Assembly: GCA_013043295.1 (NCBI GenBank)
Contig: JABDOO010000124.1
Span: forward strand, 1-9,397
Source: Candidatus Nitrosopumilus sp.
GTDB taxonomy: Archaea; Thermoproteota; Nitrososphaeria; Nitrososphaerales; Nitrosopumilaceae
Length of the DNA stretch: 9,397 nucleotides
Direction: 5' to 3'
In this document: positions 1-5,521 of the stretch, in pieces
How positions within the stretch are numbered: the stretch's first letter is position 1
Layout: every line of letters starts with the position of its first letter
Translations under genes and position numbers: made by a program
Notes under the pieces: model-generated
Databases searched by the model: none
The model's input: only the letters and a program-made list of their open reading frames with translations
Told to the model about the DNA's origin: nothing

Positions 1-689
1 CAGAAACGGTAGACAATGCAAGAAGGATTTGTAGAGCAGCAAATGTCCCAGTAATTGTAGATTCGGATACAGGGTATGGGAATGCACTAAGTGTTTGGAA
101 GCTTGTTAAAGAACTCGAGACTGCAGGCGCATCAGGGATATTTTTAGAAGATCAAAAATGGCCAAAGAGATGCGGACACATGCAGGGTAAAGATGTTATA
201 TCTCAAGAAGAATATACAGAAAAGTTATCAGCTGCAATTGACGCAAGAGAAAGTAAAGATTTCATCATTGTTGCTAGAACAGATGCAAGAGCAACAATGG
301 GATTAGATGAAGCAATAGAACGTGGAAAACAAAATAAAAAAACTGGTGCAGATGCAGTTTTTGTTGAAGCTCCAAGATCAATTGATGAAATGAAAAAAAT
401 AGGAAAACAGATCAATGCCCCACTAGTTGCAAATATGATTGAAGGAGGAGCTACTCCTTTGAGTTCATCTCAAACATTAAGTAAAATGGGATTTAACATA
501 ATTCTATATCCTCTGTCAGTTTTGTATGCAAATACATTTGCAACAATGAATATCTTACAAGAGTTAAAGAAAACTGGAAATACATCAAAGTACAAGCAAA
601 AAGTTGTAAATTTTGATCAGTTTAATGACCTAGTTGAACTTCCAAAGTTTAGAAAGATGGAAAAAAAGTATGAAAAATCAAAAAGATAA
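1..689 (+). CDS. Isocitrate lyase/PEP mutase family protein (2-methylisocitrate lyase-like), 5' end outside window
   Basis: The open frame runs in from the left edge (first whole codon at position 3) to TAA at 687-689, giving 228 visible residues. Family members have about 290, so roughly 60 N-terminal residues are missing; the ATG at 180 is internal, directly after the active site. Visible family motifs are the Mg-binding DSDTGYGNA (60-86) and the active-site loop EDQKWPKRCGH (147-179), whose Cys is the catalytic acid/base of isocitrate and methylisocitrate lyases. Further on are VARTDARA, VFVEAP and ANMIEGGATP. The Cys argues for C-C bond lysis rather than phosphonate mutase chemistry. The EGG in place of EFG resembles the oxaloacetase/petal-death-protein branch more than bacterial PrpB, so the substrate (methylisocitrate, 2-alkylmalate or oxaloacetate) is open. 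Likely a cytosolic TIM-barrel enzyme. It converges with alba 26 nt downstream. Confidence 0.9.
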   Translation, partial: ETVDNARRICRAANVPVIVDSDTGYGNALSVWKLVKELETAGASGIFLEDQKWPKRCGHMQGKDVISQEEYTEKLSAAIDARESKDFIIVARTDARATMGLDEAIERGKQNKKTGADAVFVEAPRSIDEMKKIGKQINAPLVANMIEGGATPLSSSQTLSKMGFNIILYPLSVLYANTFATMNILQELKKTGNTSKYKQKVVNFDQFNDLVELPKFRKMEKKYEKSKR

Positions 690-698
690 AATAAAAAA
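688..698 (-). terminator. T-rich terminator after alba
   Basis: On the minus strand this reads TTTTTTATTTT, starting 18 nt past the alba stop codon. Oligo-T tracts without a required hairpin are the usual intrinsic terminator of archaeal RNA polymerase. It overlaps the last bases of the convergent lyase gene. Inferred from sequence only. Confidence 0.5.
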
Positions 699-715
699 TT
701 TCAAGTAAAGTACAA

Positions 716-1003
716 CTAGCTTGTATTTCTCTTTACTTCAATTTCTATTGTTGAAACGTTTCTAGTTCTACCGTCTTGTGACTCTAATGATTCTGAGCCA
801 ATTTTGATTTCTCCGATAGAGTAGCCTGCATTTTCAGTCTTTCTTGCAATGATTTGAGCTACATCGACAGCACGTCCAATGCTGAGTCCTCTAGCTTTGA
901 TGTTGACGGATGGTAAGTTTGCCAATTGAATTAGCGTTGATGTTACATAAGCCATCAATGGTTTCTTACCAATGAATACGGTGTCTCGAGTTTCATTTGA
1001 CAT
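716..1003 (-). CDS. alba: Alba DNA/RNA-binding chromatin protein
   Basis: This 95-residue protein has the length and pattern of Alba. The N-terminal IGKKP (residues 11-15) carries the paired lysines K13/K14 that correspond to the nucleic-acid-contacting, acetylatable Lys16/Lys17 of Sulfolobus Alba. It is followed by the first helix (PLMAYVTSTLIQLA), the ARGLSIGRAVDVAQI segment and the basic hairpin region before the final strand STIEIEVKR. Alba dimers coat chromosomal DNA and also bind RNA. The ATG start has no Shine-Dalgarno sequence but a TATA box 24-31 nt upstream, so the mRNA is probably leaderless. Monocistronic: a T-tract follows the stop and the upstream neighbour is divergent. Confidence 0.95.
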   Translation of the reverse strand: MSNETRDTVFIGKKPLMAYVTSTLIQLANLPSVNIKARGLSIGRAVDVAQIIARKTENAGYSIGEIKIGSESLESQDGRTRNVSTIEIEVKRNTS

Positions 1004-1026
1004 GCAAAATTTGGTATTTAAGGATA

Positions 1027-1034
1027 ATTTAAAG
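1027..1034 (-). promoter_or_regulatory. TATA box for alba
   Basis: The minus strand reads CTTTAAAT here, 24-31 nt upstream of the alba ATG. TBP sites in archaea are centred about 26-27 nt before the transcription start, which puts initiation at or next to the A of the ATG and predicts a leaderless transcript. A second AT-rich match (CTTAAATA, 1015-1022) is too close to the start to serve it. Confidence 0.5.
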
Positions 1035-1084
1035 CTAAAAGGACATTTTCTAATTTAATCAAAAAACTTTGAAATTTTTGAACC

Positions 1085-1092
1085 ATTATTAA
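1085..1092 (+). promoter_or_regulatory. Possible TATA box for the HEAT-repeat gene
   Basis: ATTATTAA lies 27-34 nt upstream of the TTG at 1119, predicting a transcript start near 1115. The match is only fair, and no Shine-Dalgarno sequence is close to the TTG. Confidence 0.3.
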
Positions 1093-1118
1093 CAAGAAAG
1101 GGATATTTTAGTCAGAAC

Positions 1119-1655
1119 TTGGAAAATATTTCAAAAGTTTTAGAATTTGGAACTACTGATGAAAAAATCAGAATTTTAGAAACACTAGATGACATTGACA
1201 GACCAGAGATTTTAGAAAAAATAATTGCAAGATTAGATGATGATGACATTAAAGTTAGAGGTGAGGCATTTAGTTCTCTGATATTAAATAAAAAACAGAT
1301 AACTGATTTTTTAATAAATAGTTTGAATCACACGAACAAAAACATTAGAGGATATGTATCACTAGTGCTTGCAAACAGAAATGATAGAGTAGCAATTCCT
1401 GAAATAAAAAAATTAGTAAAGGATGAACGGTCAGTAGTTAGATCATGTGCAATAGGAGCATTAGGGCATCTAAAAGATCTAGAAGCTAAAGAGATTTTTC
1501 TTGATGCATTGTCTGATTCCAATATGGAAGTTAAAAAAAGTGCATTGCAGGCAATAATAGATTTAAAAATTATGATTCCAGATGAGAAAATCAAAAAAGA
1601 GTTTAAAGAAAAAGATTCTGAAATAGAAAAAATGATTTTATTAATAAAAAAATAA
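1119..1655 (+). CDS. Small HEAT-repeat protein
   Basis: A 178-residue, all-helical, charged protein with no signal peptide or membrane segment. Tandem units of about 30 residues have the HEAT/PBS-lyase pattern of an Asp near the turn and V-R/V-K at the start of the second helix. Examples are DDDIKVRGEAFSSLI (about 41-55), HTNKNIRGYVSLVLAN (about 71-86), DERSVVRSCAIGALGHL (about 102-118) and DSNMEVKKSALQAIIDL (about 133-149). Such proteins are scaffolds, and some act as partners of phycobilin lyases or DNA glycosylases; here there is no catalytic motif. The TTG is chosen because no ATG or GTG occurs in frame until well into the repeats. The partner and role are unknown. The 3' end abuts the opposing tRNA-Ala gene by one base. 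Confidence 0.75.
   Translation: MENISKVLEFGTTDEKIRILETLDDIDRPEILEKIIARLDDDDIKVRGEAFSSLILNKKQITDFLINSLNHTNKNIRGYVSLVLANRNDRVAIPEIKKLVKDERSVVRSCAIGALGHLKDLEAKEIFLDALSDSNMEVKKSALQAIIDLKIMIPDEKIKKEFKEKDSEIEKMILLIKK
1646..1655 (-). terminator. T-tract terminator after tRNA-Ala, inside the HEAT-gene 3' end
   Basis: Immediately downstream of the tRNA 3' end the minus strand reads TTATTTTTTT. On the other strand the same bases are the last lysine codons and the stop codon of the HEAT-repeat gene. An oligo-T run at this position suits archaeal termination of a tRNA transcript. Confidence 0.55.
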
Positions 1656-1656
1656 G

Positions 1657-1730
1657 TGGACCGGAAGGGATTTGAACCCTCGATCCGATGCATGCCATGC
1701 ACCTATCCTACCGGACTAGACGACCGGCCC
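1657..1730 (-). tRNA. tRNA-Ala (anticodon GGC)
   Basis: The minus strand folds into a complete 74-nt cloverleaf. The acceptor stem GGGCCGG pairs with CCGGTCC and contains the G3:U70 wobble that is the universal alanine identity element, followed by discriminator A73. The D stem GTCT/GGAT closes a loop with G18-G19. The anticodon stem GGTGC/GCATC holds loop ATGGCAT, giving anticodon GGC for GCC/GCU codons. The variable loop is GGATC, with a possible G15-C48 Levitt pair. The T stem GAGGG/CCCTT holds loop TTCAAAT. No CCA is encoded and there is no intron. The upstream promoter is not clear; a weak AT-rich stretch lies near 1750-1765. Confidence 0.95.
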
Positions 1731-1733
1731 AAT

Positions 1734-1749
1734 AATCAGAAATCTGATT
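1734..1749. repeat. Perfect 7-bp inverted repeat upstream of tRNA-Ala
   Basis: AATCAGA and TCTGATT flank a 2-bp AA spacer, ending 3 bp before the first base of the tRNA. It could form a small cruciform, a leader hairpin in pre-tRNA, or a protein-binding site. Its length makes chance occurrence in AT-rich DNA possible. Confidence 0.4.
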
Positions 1750-1820
1750 GAAATACATTTTTCAAATTGGTTATTAACGTTTAGCGGTCTTGGAAAAAAT
1801 ATAGTTATGGAATTAACACA

Positions 1821-1830
1821 ATATATTTAA
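1821..1830 (+). promoter_or_regulatory. Strong TATA box for the ferredoxin-NADP reductase gene
   Basis: ATATATTTAA lies 26-35 nt before the ATG at 1856 and is the best TATA match in the window. Initiation about 26 nt downstream of its centre would fall near 1851-1853, giving a leader of only a few bases. No Shine-Dalgarno sequence precedes the ATG, which agrees with leaderless translation. Confidence 0.6.
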
Positions 1831-1855
1831 CCGTGCAAATCCTGATTCAATCGTT

Positions 1856-2701
1856 ATGGTCGTAGATAACAAAGCAACTGTCACTTATGTTCAATTGTTA
1901 AAGGAGGATCTTGTAATTATTCGACTAGTTCCAAAAGATGGTCCAGTTCCAGAATACAAAGCAGGGCAATTTATCACATTGGGATTACCAAATCCAGTAG
2001 AAAATGGAAAAATTGTTAGACGAGCTTATTCAATTGCATCTCATCCAGAAAATAGAGATTACATTGAACTTGTAATCAGATGGGTCAGAAAACCACTTCC
2101 AGGTCGATTAACCACACAAATATTCAATGTAAAGGAAGGAGATGAAATCCTTTGGCTAAAACCAACTGGAAGAGCTTTACTGATTAATGAAGAGTTAACA
2201 AATGGTGAAAAAGACAACAGACGAATTGTTTGTATTGGTGGAGGAACAGGTTTAGCACCATTTGTTAGTTTTGCACAACATCTACATGATATTGAAGATA
2301 AAAGAGAGATTATAGTATTGCATGGAGCAAGCTATGTAGATGAATTAAGTTACAAAGATTTGTTAACTAATCTTGAAAATGAGAGTATTGCAAAAGGTAA
2401 AGACAAATGGAATTTTAGATACAGAGCAGCAATTAGTAGACCACAAGAGTGGTTTAACAGATCATGGGCCGGTCAAATTGGAAGAGTTGAGACATTCCTA
2501 AGACCTAGAGATGGAGGACCATCCCCATTAGAAGAATTGATTGGAGATAAAATTACTAAAGAAAACACAATATTCTATGTTTGTGGTTGGCAAGGAACCA
2601 TTGATGGTGTTATGGACTTTTTGAATCCTCTAGGTTTTGTTACAGAACATGACAAACGTGAAGATGGAAGCTTTGAAGTCAAATACGAATCATACGGATA
2701 G
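1856..2701 (+). CDS. Ferredoxin-NADP(+) reductase-like FAD oxidoreductase
   Basis: A 281-residue protein, about the usual length for this family. The N-terminal FAD-binding beta barrel (residues 1-112) contains GQFITLGLP and the flavin motif RRAYSIAS (55-62), and PLPGRLTT (80-87) fits the FAD-phosphate segment. The C-terminal NAD(P)-binding half has GGGTGLAP (128-135), HGAS (156-159) and CGWQGTID (243-250), where the Cys-Gly pair is typical of ferredoxin-NADP reductases near the nicotinamide. There is no 2Fe-2S domain, so it should accept electrons one at a time from a separate ferredoxin or flavodoxin and pass hydride to or from NADP, in the cytosol. An oxidative-stress or biosynthetic NADPH role is possible. 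It is transcribed alone from its own TATA box or with the gene that follows 51 nt later. Confidence 0.88.
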   Translation: MVVDNKATVTYVQLLKEDLVIIRLVPKDGPVPEYKAGQFITLGLPNPVENGKIVRRAYSIASHPENRDYIELVIRWVRKPLPGRLTTQIFNVKEGDEILWLKPTGRALLINEELTNGEKDNRRIVCIGGGTGLAPFVSFAQHLHDIEDKREIIVLHGASYVDELSYKDLLTNLENESIAKGKDKWNFRYRAAISRPQEWFNRSWAGQIGRVETFLRPRDGGPSPLEELIGDKITKENTIFYVCGWQGTIDGVMDFLNPLGFVTEHDKREDGSFEVKYESYG

Positions 2702-2711
2702 AAATTTTAAA
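2702..2711 (+). promoter_or_regulatory. Possible TATA box for the nucleotidyltransferase gene
   Basis: AAATTTTAAA (starting at 2702) sits directly behind the FNR stop codon. Initiation would fall near 2733, leaving a leader of about 20 nt that contains the GGTGAT ribosome-binding site. The gene may equally be read through from FNR. Confidence 0.25.
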
Positions 2712-2742
2712 AAATCAATCATTGAAATATGAGAATTATTAT

Positions 2743-2748
2743 GGTGAT
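2743..2748 (+). promoter_or_regulatory. Shine-Dalgarno GGTGAT deciding a TTG start
   Basis: GGTGAT matches six bases of the anti-Shine-Dalgarno complement (GGAGGTGATC) and ends 4 nt before the TTG at 2753. The same stretch spells ATG GTG ATG TAA in the frame of the gene, so no upstream start is usable; the stop at 2750-2752 forces initiation at or after the adjacent TTG. Confidence 0.6.
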
Positions 2749-2752
2749 GTAA

Positions 2753-3355
2753 TTGATTACAGCACTATATCTGGCACACCTAAATCCAGTAACAAATGCT
2801 CATGTTGAAATAATTAATGAATTAAAAAAACAAGCAGATGTTGTTAAAGTAATGCCAGTAGTCTTCAAGGATGAGGGTAGGGAGATAAACAGTAAAAGTT
2901 TTCCCTTTAATTTTAAGACTAGAAAGAAAATGCTTGAATCTATTTTTGGAGATTCAATCAAAATAACAGATGACTATGCATTTCATTCACCATTTAAGAA
3001 ATACTTGCCACCATTAGTTAGAAGAAAATCATGGAAATTAAGAAAACAAATTCTTGATGGAGTTGAAGGCGATTATTTTTCATATACAGGAGACAAAGCT
3101 GAAGGCTACATGTTGAAAATGTATAGGCTAAAACCAAAAATTGGAGAAAGGAAATCACTTTCTGCTACATCAGTTAAAGAAAAAATGTATGATGCAGCAC
3201 TTGGGGAGAAATCATCATGGATTGAGGATGTTCCAGAAAACATAGTCAAGATTATTGAGGATGAATGGAAAACGGTTGAAAAATATGCCAATGAGGAAGA
3301 TCAAACTACAAGAATTGTAGGAATGAAATTTCCTAAAGAAGGATATTCCAAATAA
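2753..3355 (+). CDS. HxGH-type nucleotidyltransferase (adenylyl/cytidylyltransferase superfamily), substrate unknown
   Basis: A 200-residue protein of the nucleotidylyltransferase (alpha/beta phosphodiesterase) superfamily. The first strand and ATP-binding loop read ALYLAHLNPVTNAHVEII (4-21); NAH (15-17) stands where the classic signature has GH, and His9 and His17 fit the two histidines. SLSATSVKEKM (135-145) corresponds to the C-terminal ISxTxxR/K motif that contacts the triphosphate. Between them lies a family-specific basic insert (KKYLPPLVRRKSWKLRK, 82-98) and a YTGDKAE segment (111-117). The reaction expected is transfer of NMP from an NTP to a phosphorylated acceptor, as in NMN adenylyltransferase, but the sequence departs from typical archaeal NadM and I would not assign the substrate. 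The TTG start is set by an in-frame stop immediately upstream and a good Shine-Dalgarno. Confidence 0.75.
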   Translation: MITALYLAHLNPVTNAHVEIINELKKQADVVKVMPVVFKDEGREINSKSFPFNFKTRKKMLESIFGDSIKITDDYAFHSPFKKYLPPLVRRKSWKLRKQILDGVEGDYFSYTGDKAEGYMLKMYRLKPKIGERKSLSATSVKEKMYDAALGEKSSWIEDVPENIVKIIEDEWKTVEKYANEEDQTTRIVGMKFPKEGYSK

Positions 3356-3369
3356 AAAATTCAAAATAG

Positions 3370-3376
3370 ATTAATA
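3370..3376 (+). promoter_or_regulatory. Possible TATA box for the aminotransferase operon
   Basis: ATTAATA lies 22-28 nt before the ATG at 3398. The 42-nt gap has no Shine-Dalgarno sequence, so a leaderless transcript is plausible, though the match is modest. Confidence 0.3.
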
Positions 3377-3397
3377 CACAACAGCTAAAAGTTTTCT

Positions 3398-4315
3398 ATG
3401 AAACTTCCATTGTCAAAATATGTATGGTTTGATGGAAAGTATGTTGCTACTGAAAAAGCTCAAGTTCCAATCACAACACATGCAATTCACTATGGAACAT
3501 CAATTTTTGAGGGAATCAGAGCATATTGGAATGGGAAAAATTTAAACGTGTTTAGATTAGATGAGCACGTTAAACGATTTAGAAGATCAGGGCAATTTTA
3601 CAACATATCACTAAATTTTTCAGATCAAGAAATTACAAGTGCAATTATTGGTATTTGTAAAAAAAATAAAATAAAAAAATCTTGCTATATCAGACCGTTT
3701 TATTTTGTAGGAGATTATGGAATCAATTTGCATGTAACTGAAAAAGCTCCTACAAGTGTTGCAATCTTTACATTTCCCTTTGGAGACTTGTTTAACAAAA
3801 ATGGAATTACCGCAGGAGTTGTATCTTGGCGAAAATTCTCAGACATGTCTACACCACCACAAGCAAAGATGGGTGGAAATTATCTAAATTCGATTATTGC
3901 CACACAAGAAGCCAAACAAAATGGTTTTGATGAAGCAATTCTGCTTGATCATAATGGGAATGTCAGTGAAGCCCCAGGGGAGAATATCTTCATTGTAAGA
4001 AATGGTCAATTAATAACGCCGTCACTTGCATCATCAGCGCTAGAGGGAATAACACGTGATGCAATTTTAAAAATTGGAAAAGATTTGGATATTGATGTTG
4101 TTGAGCGGGAAATTACAAGAAGTGAATTAATCATTTCAGATGAAATTTTTCTAACGGGAACTGCTGCTGAGATAACTCCAATTATTAAAATGGATTCAAA
4201 GAAAATTGGAAATGGAAAACCAGGAGACATTACAAAGAAAATGATGCAAGAATATACCGAGATAGTAATGAGTAAAAATGATGACTATTCTCATTGGTTA
4301 ACTGAGGTATACTAG
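3398..4315 (+). CDS. ilvE: Branched-chain amino acid aminotransferase (class IV PLP)
   Basis: At 305 residues it matches IlvE. Motifs are WFDGKYV (10-16), HYGTSIFEGIRAY (31-43, typical of branched-chain enzymes), IRPFYFVGDYGI (98-109), AKMGGNYLNS (156-165) with Lys157 as the pyridoxal phosphate Schiff-base lysine, EAPGENIFIV (191-200) with Glu195 at the cofactor nitrogen, and SSALEGITRDAIL and TGTAAEITPI for the phosphate cup. It ends WLTEVY, like other IlvE proteins. The expected reaction is 2-oxoglutarate/glutamate transamination of leucine, isoleucine and valine, in the cytosol. The next gene begins at the base after the TAG stop, so the two are translationally coupled; this ties it to a sugar-modification operon, which is unexpected for amino acid metabolism. 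D-amino acid aminotransferase and aminodeoxychorismate lyase share this fold, but the FEGIRAY motif favours IlvE. Confidence 0.88.
   Translation: MKLPLSKYVWFDGKYVATEKAQVPITTHAIHYGTSIFEGIRAYWNGKNLNVFRLDEHVKRFRRSGQFYNISLNFSDQEITSAIIGICKKNKIKKSCYIRPFYFVGDYGINLHVTEKAPTSVAIFTFPFGDLFNKNGITAGVVSWRKFSDMSTPPQAKMGGNYLNSIIATQEAKQNGFDEAILLDHNGNVSEAPGENIFIVRNGQLITPSLASSALEGITRDAILKIGKDLDIDVVEREITRSELIISDEIFLTGTAAEITPIIKMDSKKIGNGKPGDITKKMMQEYTEIVMSKNDDYSHWLTEVY
4304..4308 (+). promoter_or_regulatory. Shine-Dalgarno GAGGT for the Gfo/Idh gene
   Basis: GAGGT lies inside the last codons of the aminotransferase gene, 7 nt before the ATG at 4316. This is ideal spacing and supports both that start and translational coupling across the TAG-ATG junction. 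Confidence 0.6.
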
Positions 4316-5251
4316 ATGAAAATTGTCCAAATTGGTACTGGTGGATGGGGGAAAAATCATACTAGAATTTTATCCCAATTAGGGGTTCTTGCTGCGGTTT
4401 GTGATGCAGATACTCAAAAAAGTAAAGAATATGGAGAAAAATATTCAGTAAATCATTACGATTCACTAGATAAATTATTTGAATCTGAAGAATTTGATGG
4501 AGCTTTTGTAGTGACACCAACATCAACGCATACTGCAATTGCAAAAAAATTGTTAGAAGCAAAAAAACATGTTTTTGTAGAAAAACCAATGACATACAAA
4601 TCTGAAGATGGAGAAACTCTTGCAAGACTTGCAGAAAAAAATAAAGTAATTCTAACTTGTGGATATATTGAGCGATTCAATCCTGCAGTTGATGTTGTAA
4701 AGAAAATGGTTAAGGATAAAACGTATGGGGATTTAGTAATGCTTGAATTTCATAGAGAAAATAGAATGCCTCTACACATCAAAGATGTTGGGATAATTTA
4801 TGATACATCAGTTCACGATATCGATACTGCAAATTGGTTATTTGATGATATGCCTCAAGTTGTATTTGCAAGAGCAGGAAAGATAAAACATGAACATGAA
4901 GATTTTGCAAGCATAATGCTAGGATACAAAAATGATAAAGTTGCAATTATTTCATCGAATTGGATTACACCAAAAAAAGTCAGAAAGTTTAGTGCTGTAT
5001 GTACTGATGCAATAATTTCATCAGATTTTATCAGTCAAGAAATAACTGTGGAAAAAAATGAAGATGCTGAAACTGTTCAAAACGAAAAACAAGAGCCATT
5101 ATTATTAGAAATTCAAAGTTTCCTTGGTGCAATTAAAGGTGAAAATGAGCAAATTGTAAAAGCACAACAAGCAGTTAATGTAACAAAAATTGCTGAGGCA
5201 GCACTTTTATCTAGTCAAAAGGGAATTCCTATCTATCTGGATCTAAAATGA
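4316..5251 (+). CDS. Gfo/Idh/MocA family oxidoreductase, probable nucleotide-sugar dehydrogenase (WbpB-like)
   Basis: A 311-residue protein with an N-terminal Rossmann fold: glycine-rich GTGGWG (7-12), acidic D30 ending the second strand (which favours NAD over NADP), and VTPTSTH (66-72). The family hallmark VEKPMTY (88-94) carries the Lys90 contact. The catalytic segment YDTSVHDIDTANWLF (162-176) gives Asp163, His167 and Asp170 in the DxxxHxxD arrangement. GYIERFNPAV (116-125) is seen in members acting on UDP-sugars, such as WbpB of Pseudomonas, which oxidises C3 of UDP-GlcNAcA. Paired with the acetyltransferase two genes on, a 3-keto nucleotide-sugar step is the best guess, but the family is broad and the substrate is inference. 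It overlaps the next gene by ATGA. Confidence 0.85.
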   Translation: MKIVQIGTGGWGKNHTRILSQLGVLAAVCDADTQKSKEYGEKYSVNHYDSLDKLFESEEFDGAFVVTPTSTHTAIAKKLLEAKKHVFVEKPMTYKSEDGETLARLAEKNKVILTCGYIERFNPAVDVVKKMVKDKTYGDLVMLEFHRENRMPLHIKDVGIIYDTSVHDIDTANWLFDDMPQVVFARAGKIKHEHEDFASIMLGYKNDKVAIISSNWITPKKVRKFSAVCTDAIISSDFISQEITVEKNEDAETVQNEKQEPLLLEIQSFLGAIKGENEQIVKAQQAVNVTKIAEAALLSSQKGIPIYLDLK

Positions 5252-5517
5252 ATAAAACAATGATGGATATTTTGGCATGTCCAATAGACAAGAATCATCC
5301 TTTAGAATTATTTGAAATAAAGGAAAAAGAGAATATTGTATCTGAAGGAGCCATTTTTTGCCCAAAGTGTTCTAGATTTTATCCAATTATTGAAGAGATT
5401 CCGATTATGTTACCTGATGAGTTACGAGATAAAAAACAAGAGATGGAATTTCTAAAAAACTTCAAGGATCAATTACCTGAAAAAATTATTACAAAGGCAA
5501 ATCCATGGCATTTGTGA
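5248..5517 (+). CDS. Trm112-like zinc-ribbon protein
   Basis: An 89-residue protein of the Trm112/UPF0434 family: MMDILACPIDKNHPLEL (5-21), then CPKCSRFYPIIEEIPIMLP (38-56). The single N-terminal Cys (C11, in CPID rather than CPxC) plus the C38/C41 pair is the pattern of archaeal Trm112, so a full four-Cys zinc site is absent. Trm112 is an obligate activating subunit of SAM-dependent methyltransferases that modify tRNA, rRNA or release factor. No methyltransferase is visible in this window. Its start overlaps the oxidoreductase stop by ATGA and the acetyltransferase starts 4 nt after its stop, so it is fully embedded in the operon. The C-terminal tail (57-89) is charged and ends NPWHL. Confidence 0.85.
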   Translation: MNKTMMDILACPIDKNHPLELFEIKEKENIVSEGAIFCPKCSRFYPIIEEIPIMLPDELRDKKQEMEFLKNFKDQLPEKIITKANPWHL

Positions 5518-5521
5518 GATA

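Noticed and set aside
1119..1655. HEAT-repeat protein as a PBS lyase for phycobilins
   Set aside because: The resemblance is only the generic HEAT-like repeat; no phycobilisome genes or lyase residues are present and the organism looks archaeal.
1328..1702. 124-codon minus-strand frame antisense to the HEAT gene
   Set aside because: Its first codons lie inside tRNA-Ala and the rest mirrors the HEAT gene; the product is low-complexity with no recognisable motif.
4362..4680. Two minus-strand frames antisense to the Gfo/Idh gene
   Set aside because: The plus-strand frame has complete Rossmann and catalytic motifs; the antisense products are compositional shadows rich in Leu, Gln and Ser.
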